Part shown: positions 36,647-43,425 of the stretch, piece by piece
How the letters are laid out: the number at the start of each line of letters is the position of its first letter
Position numbering within the stretch: position 1 is the stretch's first letter
From: an uncultured Acidimicrobiaceae bacterium
Lineage (GTDB): Bacteria; Actinomycetota; Acidimicrobiia; Spongiisociales; UBA5794
DNA length: 64,000 nucleotides
Reading direction: 5' to 3'
NCBI GenBank assembly: GCA_947259365.1
Contig: CAMYMC010000038.1
Span: 22,927 to 86,926 of the forward strand
Program-made: the position numbers and the translations under genes
Notes under the pieces: model-generated
Database searches by the model: none
Told to the model about the DNA's origin: nothing
What the model saw: the letters and a program-made list of their open reading frames with translations, nothing else

Positions 36647-37116
36647 GGAGAAAGCGTGGCGACGAGGCGGTCGACGAGGGCGCCGAGTGCCGGATTGAGG
36701 AGCTGACGAGCTCGTTCCGGCTCTGCCCAGGACACCCTGTCGATCTCGGGAAACTCGGCAGCCTTCCCGCTACGGGGCGGCCACTCCATCGTGAAGGTGT
36801 TCGAAGTGAACCGGTCGGGATCGAGGTCGCCCTCGACCGCCCAGGCGTGGACGGTCTTTCCGGACTTGAGGCGCACCGAGCCGAGTGGGGTCGGCGGGGA
36901 CGCCGACGGGGGCGTATAGCCCGTCTCCTCGGCGAACTCGCGTAGGGCCGTCGTGAGGAGGTCCTCCCCCGGTTCGACCTCGCCCTTGGGCAGCGTCCAT
37001 GCGCCGGTTTCTCGCGATTGCCAGAAGGGGCCCCCGGGATGCGCGATGAGCACCTCGATGCCCTCGTCGGTGTGCCGGAAGAGCAGGATGCCGGCCGACT
37101 CCCTCCCCTCCGTCAC
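36643..37116 (-). CDS. Nudix hydrolase, Ap4A/bis(5'-nucleosyl) type
   Basis: Protein of 157 aa. The start SAGILLFRH and WTLPKGEVEPGEDLLTTALREFAEETGY Nudix box match the short Nudix proteins that clean up dinucleoside polyphosphates. The C-terminal LVSW-type segment (IDRVSWAEPERARQLL) fits this branch. GTG 37116 overlaps the cupin stop (GTGA). Confidence 0.87.
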   Translation of the reverse strand: MTEGRESAGILLFRHTDEGIEVLIAHPGGPFWQSRETGAWTLPKGEVEPGEDLLTTALREFAEETGYTPPSASPPTPLGSVRLKSGKTVHAWAVEGDLDPDRFTSNTFTMEWPPRSGKAAEFPEIDRVSWAEPERARQLLNPALGALVDRLVATLSP

Positions 37117-37385
37117 CCGAGATACGCCTCCCAGCAGGTCACGCCCTCCGGACCGACCTCGGCTGTGTGCACGGTGCCGGCCGGCAAGTCGAGACGATCG
37201 CCGGGTCGTAACGCATGGTCGCCCGCCGCGGTGTGGAACGTGATGGATCCGGCGAGGCAGAAGAGGATCTTGTCGCGGGGATGATCGTGGGCTCCGTAGA
37301 CGGCACCCGGGCCGTTCGACCACGCCGTGGCCTCGAGCCCGAGGGCGGAGAGCTGGGCGCGAGCGGCCTCGACCGGATCGGTCAC
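37113..37385 (-). CDS. Small cupin-domain protein (90 aa)
   Basis: A minimal cupin: HDHPRDKILFCLAGSITFHTAAG as motif 1 and GDRLDLPAGTVHTAEVG as motif 2. Too short for a two-domain enzyme; the ligand is unknown. It begins at GTG 37385, overlapping the upstream hypothetical gene, and is coupled to the Nudix gene downstream. Confidence 0.8.
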   Translation of the reverse strand: MTDPVEAARAQLSALGLEATAWSNGPGAVYGAHDHPRDKILFCLAGSITFHTAAGDHALRPGDRLDLPAGTVHTAEVGPEGVTCWEAYLG

Positions 37386-37651
37386 GTCACGAGATACTCG
37401 TCGAGCCGGGCGGGGTACTCGGGGAAGTAGCGGGAGATGACGTCGAGCCCGAACCTGGCGAGGATCGCCTCTTTGGGCTCGCGATCGAGGAGGAACCGGA
37501 ACGAGGCCTCGACGAGCCTGTCCGGTGCGATGCCGAGTGCCGCAGCACGCTCGAGCGCGCCGGTCACCTCGTGGACCGTCGCCGATGCGCCCTCGCGCAC
37601 CGTCACGGAATACGCGTCCTCACCAACAGGGGTGACCTCGACCGTCGTCAT
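37382..37651 (-). CDS. Conserved hypothetical protein (89 aa)
   Basis: Small soluble protein, beta-rich at the start (TVEVTPVGEDAYSVTVREGASATVHEV) with a helical C-terminal half (EASFRFLLDREPKEAILARFGLDVISRYFPEYPARLDEYL). This pattern recurs in small actinobacterial proteins of unknown function. ATG 37651 heads a three-gene overlapping unit with the cupin and Nudix genes. Confidence 0.7.
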   Translation of the reverse strand: MTTVEVTPVGEDAYSVTVREGASATVHEVTGALERAAALGIAPDRLVEASFRFLLDREPKEAILARFGLDVISRYFPEYPARLDEYLVT

Positions 37652-37699
37652 GTCGATGACGTTAGCGACCGTCCCGGCTTCGCCACCTACTCTCGCCTC

Positions 37700-38323
37700 A
37701 TGCCCATCAGCGCCGTCGTCGACTGCGAGCGCCTCTCCGCCGCCTGGCCGGCACAGCCCGTGAACACCGCATCGGCTGCCGGGATCGTCGCCGTCGGCAT
37801 CCTGCTCGTCGCTCTCGCGACTCCACCCCATCGCTGGTACGGGATCATCGTGATGCTCACCGGCGCGGGCAGCATCGCGTTCCATGGAGACCTCAGCCCG
37901 CTCACCGAGGGTCTCCACGACTGGTCGCTCGCGCTCCTCGCCGGCGCGTTCGCCCTGGCGACCGGGTCGACGGCGCGAGCGGCCACCTCGCACCTCGTCG
38001 CTCTCGGTGGTGCACTTGGTGTCGCGCTCGGCGTCGCTCCCGACAGCGCGGAGATCCTGACCCTGATCCTCGCTCTCACGGCCGTCGTGCGCGAGCTCCC
38101 GGTCCTGGCGACCCGGCACCGGGGCCCGCTCTTCGTCGCCGGTCTGCTCGCATCGACAGGCGCGGCCGCATCGTTCCTCGGTCGCACGGGTGGGGCGCTC
38201 TGCGCACCGTCGAGCGTGCTCCAGCCGCACGCGGTCTGGCACCTGCTCGGCGCCCTCGCCCTCGCTGCGTACGCACTGTCCCGAGGCTGGCTGGCCGGTG
38301 GCCGGGATAGGGTGGCGGGATGA
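37700..38323 (+). CDS. CREST/ceramidase-like membrane protein
   Basis: Protein of 207 aa with about seven membrane helices. CERLSAAWPAQPVNTASAAGI near the N terminus, SIAFHGDLSP in the middle and HAVWHLLGALALAAYALS at the end resemble the Ser/His/Asp metal site of CREST-family hydrolases (alkaline ceramidases, Per1). A TACTCT box at 37689-37694 lies six bases before the ATG, which would give a leaderless transcript. It overlaps the VOC gene (ATGA). Confidence 0.7.
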   Translation: MPISAVVDCERLSAAWPAQPVNTASAAGIVAVGILLVALATPPHRWYGIIVMLTGAGSIAFHGDLSPLTEGLHDWSLALLAGAFALATGSTARAATSHLVALGGALGVALGVAPDSAEILTLILALTAVVRELPVLATRHRGPLFVAGLLASTGAAASFLGRTGGALCAPSSVLQPHAVWHLLGALALAAYALSRGWLAGGRDRVAG

Positions 38324-38844
38324 TCTCGACACGCGGCATCAACCACCCGGCGTTCGTCGGCCGCACATACGACGAGACCGTCCGGTTCTACACCGAGGTC
38401 CTCGGCATGCGACTCGTCCTAGAGCAGCCGAACCTCGACGACGAGTCCTCGACCCACCTCTTCTTCGAGGCGGGCCCCGGCCAGTTCATCGCGTTCTTCG
38501 TGCCCGGGAGCGGGTCGCTCCCCGAGACGCCGCAAACGAGGGGCCTGGGGAGGCTGCTCCATCTCGCCCTCAACCTCGACGCTCCGATCGAAGAGGCGAT
38601 GGCGGTGCTCGACGCCGAGGGAATCCGCTATCGGGGTCCGATCGATCGCGGCTACGAGCGATCCTTGTACTTCCGCGACCCCAACGGCGTCGTCATCGAG
38701 CTCCTCACCTGGATCACGCCGGTGCCCGACGGCGTCGACGAGGGCGATCTCATCGCGGCGGCGCAGCAGCTGCGCCGGAGGCGTGGCGCCGCGTTCATCG
38801 AGGACGTCGACGTGCGCGAGGTTCTCGAGGGGGGAGGGCCGTGA
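38320..38844 (+). CDS. VOC/glyoxalase-family dioxygenase-like protein
   Basis: Protein of 174 aa made of two beta-alpha-beta-beta-beta modules. It starts GINHPAFVGRTYDETVRFYTEVLGMRLV, and the second module ends YFRDPNGVVIELLTW with the metal-binding Glu. The substrate is unknown. It is coupled on both sides: ATGA with the CREST gene and GTGA with the PLP enzyme. Confidence 0.85.
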   Translation: MISTRGINHPAFVGRTYDETVRFYTEVLGMRLVLEQPNLDDESSTHLFFEAGPGQFIAFFVPGSGSLPETPQTRGLGRLLHLALNLDAPIEEAMAVLDAEGIRYRGPIDRGYERSLYFRDPNGVVIELLTWITPVPDGVDEGDLIAAAQQLRRRRGAAFIEDVDVREVLEGGGP

Positions 38845-39791
38845 CGACGCTCCCCCACGTCAAGATCCTCGACGTCGAGGAAGCCGCGGCGCGCATCGCC
38901 CCGCACATCCACCGCACCCCGATCGCGACATCGGCGAGCCTGGACGCGGAGCTCGAGGCCACGGTCTTCTTCAAGTGCGAGAACCTCCAGAAGGTCGGCG
39001 CGTTCAAGGCGCGCGGAGCGCTCAATGCGGTTCTGCGCCTCGTCGAGCGAGGCGAAACGACCGGTGTCGTCACCCACTCGTCCGGCAACCACGGCGCGGC
39101 GCTCGCCTACGCCGCCGGCCGCGTCGGCCTTTCGTGCGTCGTCGTCATGCCGGAGACCGTCAGCCCGATCAAGGCCGATGCAGTGCGGGGCTACGGCGCC
39201 GAGATCGTCTTCTGCGCGCACGACGAGCGCGAGCAGACCGCGGCGTCGGTCCGTGAGGAGCGCGGCGCCGTGCTCGTCCATCCCTACAACGACCCCGCGG
39301 TGATCGCCGGTCAGGGGACGGCGGCGCTGGAGTTGATCGCCGCCGTCGCCGACCTCGACGTCGTCGTCGCCCCGGTGGGCGGTGGTGGGCTCGCCTCCGG
39401 CACGAGCGTCGTGGTCCGGGCCCTCCTCGACCGTGCCCGCATCATCGGAGCGGAGCCGGCAGCGGTCGACGATGCAGCGCGCTCGGTCGCCAGCGGCGAG
39501 CTCCAGCCTGCGGTCGACGATCCCGACACGATCGCCGACGGTCTGCTCACCGGGCTCGGAGATCTCACCTTCGACATCCTCAGGGCGGCCGGTGTCGAGA
39601 TCGTGACGGTATCGGAGGCCGCCATCGTCGACGCCGCCCTCTTCCACCTGCATCGCATGAAGCTCCTCGTCGAACCATCGGGAGCCGTCGCGCTCGCCGC
39701 CCTCCGTGCCACGGCCCCGACGGTTGCCGGACAGCGAGTCGGTGTCATCCTCTCCGGGGGCAACACCGACCTGCGCTGGCTTCCCCGCTGA
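38841..39791 (+). CDS. Threonine dehydratase / serine racemase-like PLP enzyme
   Basis: Protein of 316 aa, fold type II. The PLP lysine lies in VGAFKARGALNAV, SSGNHGAALA binds the substrate carboxylate, and VGGGGLASG is the phosphate-binding glycine loop. It lacks the C-terminal ACT domain of biosynthetic IlvA, so catabolic threonine dehydratase or serine racemase fits best. GTG 38841 has GAGGGGGGAGG just upstream. Confidence 0.87.
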   Translation: MTTLPHVKILDVEEAAARIAPHIHRTPIATSASLDAELEATVFFKCENLQKVGAFKARGALNAVLRLVERGETTGVVTHSSGNHGAALAYAAGRVGLSCVVVMPETVSPIKADAVRGYGAEIVFCAHDEREQTAASVREERGAVLVHPYNDPAVIAGQGTAALELIAAVADLDVVVAPVGGGGLASGTSVVVRALLDRARIIGAEPAAVDDAARSVASGELQPAVDDPDTIADGLLTGLGDLTFDILRAAGVEIVTVSEAAIVDAALFHLHRMKLLVEPSGAVALAALRATAPTVAGQRVGVILSGGNTDLRWLPR

Positions 39792-39893
39792 CGTTCGACG
39801 TACTCCTCAAGGCGCGTCCCGCGGCAGCCGTTCCTATCGCGGGGCCACGGCCGAGAGCCAAGGGCGGGGGTCGCCGACGGAGGGGACTCCTCA

Positions 39894-40340
39894 GTGCGCT
39901 GCAGAGAACGTCAGGCCGGGTTCACGATGGTCGAGCTCGTCGTCGTGCTCCTCATCGTCGCCGTCCTCATCATCATCGGGCTCCCCACGTATCAGGGGTT
40001 CCGCAACCGCGCCCTCGATCGCGACACGCAGGCCGACCTGCGCGGAGCCGTCCTCGTCGAGAACCTCTATCACCTCGACAACGCGATGTTCACCGAGACG
40101 ACGAGCCTGCTCGCCGAGCTCGAGCCGCTGATCTCGTTCAACGTCGCCGGCGACCCCGAGGGCACGGTGCGGGTTCGGACCGGGGCCGCCGACGTCGAAG
40201 TGTGCGCCTTCTCCCTCAGCCGCTCGGGACTGTGGTGGGCGGTGTACCACGCCACCTCGGGTGGAACCCGCTACGGCCAGTCTGCCCCGGCCACCTGCAA
40301 CGCGGCCCTCGCCTCCGGGTGGTCGGCCGACGGGTGGTGA
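39894..40340 (+). CDS. Type IV prepilin-like protein
   Basis: Protein of 148 aa with a class III signal: a short basic leader RQAG, cleavage before FTMVELVVVLLIVAVLIIIGLPTY, with Glu at mature position 5. The C-terminal half has two Cys (EVCAFSL, PATCNAAL) that could form the pilin D-loop disulphide. No pilus assembly genes are in the window, so it may be a minor pilin encoded apart. GTG 39894 follows GGAGGGG. Confidence 0.82.
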   Translation: MRCRERQAGFTMVELVVVLLIVAVLIIIGLPTYQGFRNRALDRDTQADLRGAVLVENLYHLDNAMFTETTSLLAELEPLISFNVAGDPEGTVRVRTGAADVEVCAFSLSRSGLWWAVYHATSGGTRYGQSAPATCNAALASGWSADGW

Positions 40341-40412
40341 GCCGAGCCGGTCACGCCGTCCGGGCATGCTCGACACACGGGGGCGGAGCGCCCTTGGCGA
40401 AGTCGAGGACGC

Positions 40413-40598
40413 TCAGCGCTTGGCCGGCTTGACCTTGCGCAGCGCCTCCATCTGCTCAACGACCTTCCGGCCTGCGTCGTCGCCCATGTGGGGCAAGCGG
40501 GCAGAGCGGTGGATGTATCGCGACGGGTCGTCGTCGATGTAGCGGCGCACGATGCGCCGGGTCGCAAGTCTCCGTCGGAGCTTCCCGTGGCCGGCCAA
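40413..40598 (-). CDS. Possible small basic protein (61 aa)
   Basis: A TTG-initiated frame with a highly basic start (LRRRLATRRIVRRYIDDDPSRYIHRSARLP) and a charged helical end (VVEQMEALRKVKPAKR). It lies alone in the 526-base gap between the prepilin and SLH/VanW genes. The amino-acid composition is more protein-like than surrounding shadow frames, but no relative is recognised. Confidence 0.3.
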   Translation of the reverse strand: MAGHGKLRRRLATRRIVRRYIDDDPSRYIHRSARLPHMGDDAGRKVVEQMEALRKVKPAKR

Positions 40599-40641
40599 GG
40601 CATACCTCGCTTCTCGGGCCCGTGGCCCGCGTCTACGCCCT

Positions 40642-40663
40642 CCGCTCGATTGTCATCGAGCGG
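40642..40663. repeat. Perfect inverted repeat in the prepilin-SLH gap
   Basis: CCGCTCGAT and ATCGAGCGG form a 9-bp perfect stem with loop TGTC. It lies about 200 bases upstream of the SLH/VanW gene in a GC-rich stretch (40599-40850) that otherwise shows no gene. It could be an operator or part of a terminator for the possible minus-strand small gene's upstream neighbour. Confidence 0.45.
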
Positions 40664-40851
40664 GCGGCCCCCGGCCAGGGCCTTTCGGCCCGGGATCCGC
40701 GTCCGCCGTCTCACGCCCCGGCAGCGGCAGGCAAGAACCCCAGCCGCGTCGACCGGGAAGCCGGAACCCCGACGGCGTCCCGCCTCCTGCGGCCCGCAAG
40801 ATAGCCGGGCGCCCTCGTCCGTGCCGTGGCGCCGCACCACGGACGCCAACT

Positions 40852-40859
40852 GGCATAAT
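40852..40859 (+). promoter_or_regulatory. Extended -10 of a leaderless SLH/VanW transcript
   Basis: GGCATAAT, read as extended -10 TGG-CATAAT (40851-40859), ends seven bases before ATG 40867. Transcription would start at or next to the A of ATG, so the mRNA would have no leader and no ribosome site, which is common in actinobacteria. No clear -35 is seen. Confidence 0.5.
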
Positions 40860-40866
40860 CGCCGCC

Positions 40867-42273
40867 ATGTCTCAGCGAGCACACTCCTTCGCGGCGAGGC
40901 GGCCGGCGGCCGAGAGCATGGCAGTGGTGCGGCTCTCGGTGCTCGTCGCGTTGATCGCGTCGATCCTCGTCGCGGTTGGCGCCCCGGCGGCGGCGGCCGA
41001 AACCGAGTTGCCGGGTGGGGGCACGTTCAGCGACGACGACGAGATGCCGGAGGAGGGTTTCATCGAGGCGATCGCCGCCGCCGGGATCACCCGGGGCTGC
41101 AATCCTCCGACGAACGAGCGGTTCTGCCCCAAAGAGCCGGTGACGCGAGCCCAGATGGCGTCCTTCTTCGTGCGAGCGCTCCGCATACCGCCGGTCGGCG
41201 ACGAGGGCGTCGATCGATTCGGCGACGACGACGAGTCGGTGCACGAGTCCGACATCGACCGGTTGGCCGCCGCCGGGATCACGCGCGGCTGTAATCCCCC
41301 CGACAACGATTGGTTCTGCCCCGACCGGATCGTCACGCGGGGCGAGGTGGCGGCGTTCCTCACCAGGGCGCTCGGCTACTTCCCCGCCGAGGGGGCGGAC
41401 ACGTTTGACGACGACGACGGCTCGCCGTTCGAGACGGAGATCGAGGCGATCGCCGCGGCGGGGATCACGAGCGGCTGTGCCCCGGCGAGCTTCTGCCCCG
41501 ACGACCCGCTGCTGCGAAGGCACATGGCGGTGTTCCTCGCCCGCGCCCTCGCTCTCGACCCGATCGTCCCCCCACCTCGTCCCCGGGTGATCAGCACCTT
41601 CACCACCCGCCACCAGTGCTGCCAGTCACGGGTCACGAACATCCATCTCATCGCCGATACCGTCGACGGGGCCGTCGTCGAACCGGGCGCGACATGGTCG
41701 CTGAACGGATACGTCGGGAAACGCACCATCGAGAAGGGCTACGTGGCGGCGGGCGCCATCGTCGGGGGCGAACTCGTCTGTTGCGACCATCCGGACAACA
41801 TCGGAGGGGGTACGAGCCAGTTCGCCACGACGCTCTACAACGCGGTCTTCTTCGCCGGTCTCGAGGACGTCGCCCACAAGCCGCACTCGATCTACTTCTC
41901 CCGCTACCCGCTCGGCCACGAGGCGACGCTGGGCTGGACGTGGCCGGACGTGAAGTTCCGCAACGACACGCCGTATCCGATCACGATCCACACCTCGTAC
42001 ACGAGCACTCGGGTCACGGTGGCGCTCGTCGGCTACATCGGCACCCGCAGCGTCGACGTCGACGTCTCCGGCAGTGCGACGACGAGCGGGGGCGGTGCGG
42101 TGACCGTCACGAGGACCGTGACCTACGAGGACGGGTCGGTGGCGACGCGAACGTGGACCCACACGTACAACGCATGGAACCCGCCTCCTCAAGACGACGG
42201 CGGCGGTGGCGGCGACGGCGGTGGTGAGGGCGGTGGCGGAGGCGGAGGCGGCGGTGGCGGACACATCCCCTGA
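40867..42273 (+). CDS. Secreted SLH-repeat protein with VanW domain
   Basis: Protein of 468 aa. A signal peptide (VVRLSVLVALIASILVAVGAPAAAA) is followed by three SLH-like modules (residues about 50-235), each with AAAGIT-G-C and FCP...VTR-x-MA-FL-RAL features. A VanW domain (about 265-385, TNIHLIADTVDG to GHEATLGWTWPD) comes next, then a beta region and a Gly/Asp tail. SLH modules bind cell-wall polymers; VanW domains occur in glycopeptide-resistance clusters and wall proteins, of uncertain activity. Confidence 0.87.
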   Translation: MSQRAHSFAARRPAAESMAVVRLSVLVALIASILVAVGAPAAAAETELPGGGTFSDDDEMPEEGFIEAIAAAGITRGCNPPTNERFCPKEPVTRAQMASFFVRALRIPPVGDEGVDRFGDDDESVHESDIDRLAAAGITRGCNPPDNDWFCPDRIVTRGEVAAFLTRALGYFPAEGADTFDDDDGSPFETEIEAIAAAGITSGCAPASFCPDDPLLRRHMAVFLARALALDPIVPPPRPRVISTFTTRHQCCQSRVTNIHLIADTVDGAVVEPGATWSLNGYVGKRTIEKGYVAAGAIVGGELVCCDHPDNIGGGTSQFATTLYNAVFFAGLEDVAHKPHSIYFSRYPLGHEATLGWTWPDVKFRNDTPYPITIHTSYTSTRVTVALVGYIGTRSVDVDVSGSATTSGGGAVTVTRTVTYEDGSVATRTWTHTYNAWNPPPQDDGGGGGDGGGEGGGGGGGGGGGHIP

Positions 42274-42282
42274 ACCGTCTGC

Positions 42283-42744
42283 TCAGGATGCGATCTGGGC
42301 GACGAGCTCCATCTCGACGGGGATGTTCATGGGGAGCGATCCCATGCCGACCGCCGACCTGGCGTGCCTGCCGCCCTCACCGAACACCTCGACGAACAGC
42401 TCGCTGGCTCCATCGGCTACCCGGGGATGCTGGGAGAACGCCGGTGTCGCGTTGACCATGCACAACACCTTTACGATGCGCGCCACCTGGTCGAGGCTTC
42501 CCAACTCGTGCCGGAGCGCCCCGAGGAGCTGGAGGGCGACGAGGCGAGCAGCGTCCCGGCCCTCGGCGACGGTGAGGTCGGCGCCGACCTTTCCTGTCAC
42601 GAGCGACCCGTCGGCGCGAAGGGGCCCGTGTCCCGACAGGAACACCAGATCGCCGGTGATCACAGCGGGAACGTAGCTCCCGGCGGGCGACATCGGCTCG
42701 GTGATCTCCAAGCCGAGCTCACGGACCCTGGCTTCGGCGCTCAT
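42283..42744 (-). CDS. RidA/YjgF-family protein
   Basis: Protein of 153 aa. The chorismate-mutase-like fold shows AVITGDLVFLSGHGPLRADGSLVTGKVG and the late VGMGSLPMNIPVEMELVA segment with the conserved Pro/Glu. RidA proteins deaminate reactive enamine/imine intermediates, for example from threonine dehydratase, whose gene lies 2.5 kb away. The catalytic Arg typical of RidA proper is not evident, so a related subfamily is possible. AGGAGGAG precedes the ATG. Confidence 0.85.
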   Translation of the reverse strand: MSAEARVRELGLEITEPMSPAGSYVPAVITGDLVFLSGHGPLRADGSLVTGKVGADLTVAEGRDAARLVALQLLGALRHELGSLDQVARIVKVLCMVNATPAFSQHPRVADGASELFVEVFGEGGRHARSAVGMGSLPMNIPVEMELVAQIAS

Positions 42745-42882
42745 CGGCTCCTCCTGAGGTGATGGCATCCCGCGATGCTCGCACCGGTCACGATCGGGTG
42801 CCACACCCGGTCGACTTGGCTCGGCTGCCGTCACGCGCATAGCCTGACCGGCACCGTGTGGGACCACTGAGGGGAGAGGATC

Positions 42883-43392
42883 ATGGAGACCCGCGAGGTC
42901 CTCACAGACGCGTGCGGGAGGATCCGTCAGCTCGTCCACCAGGCCACCGACGGCCTCGATGCTGCCGGGCTCGCCTTCCGCCCCGACGCAGATGCCAACT
43001 CGATCGCATGGCTCGTGTGGCATCTCACCCGGATCCAGGACGACCACATCTCCGACCTCGCCGGCCGCAGCCAGGCGTGGATGGCGGACGGGTGGGCGGC
43101 CCGCCTCGGGATGGAGCCCGACCCCTGGAACACGGGATACGGCCATTCCTCCGAGGAGGTCGCCGCCGTCCGCTGGGACGCGCCCGACGAGGTCGTCGCC
43201 TACCACGACGCCGTCGCCGACCGGACGATGGAGTACCTAGGCACGATCGACGCGATCGAGCTGGACCGCATCATCGACACGTCGTATGACCCTCCGGTGT
43301 CGGTCGGCGTCCGGCTCGTGAGCGTCATCAGCGACAACCTCCAGCACGCCGGCCAAGCCAGGTACGTCCGGGGCATCGTCGACCGGCTCTGA
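42883..43392 (+). CDS. DinB-like/DUF664 four-helix protein
   Basis: Protein of 169 aa with the DinB metal-site His pattern: WLVWHLTRIQDDHISDLAG for the first His ligands and SDNLQHAGQARYVRGIV for the last. Actinobacterial members include mycothiol-dependent enzymes, and this one has the DUF664-like AFRPDADANSIAWLVWHL motif. GAGGGGAGAGG precedes the ATG. Confidence 0.82.
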   Translation: METREVLTDACGRIRQLVHQATDGLDAAGLAFRPDADANSIAWLVWHLTRIQDDHISDLAGRSQAWMADGWAARLGMEPDPWNTGYGHSSEEVAAVRWDAPDEVVAYHDAVADRTMEYLGTIDAIELDRIIDTSYDPPVSVGVRLVSVISDNLQHAGQARYVRGIVDRL

Positions 43393-43425
43393 CAGTCTCG
43401 CGCTCGTGGCAGGGGGACCCGATCC

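Noticed and set aside
40599..40866. A c-di-AMP (ydaO) or cobalamin riboswitch upstream of the SLH/VanW gene
   Set aside because: A few GGAA/CCCGAC-like fragments resemble parts of these classes, but the conserved cores are not present in order, and the promoter placement suggests a leaderless mRNA.
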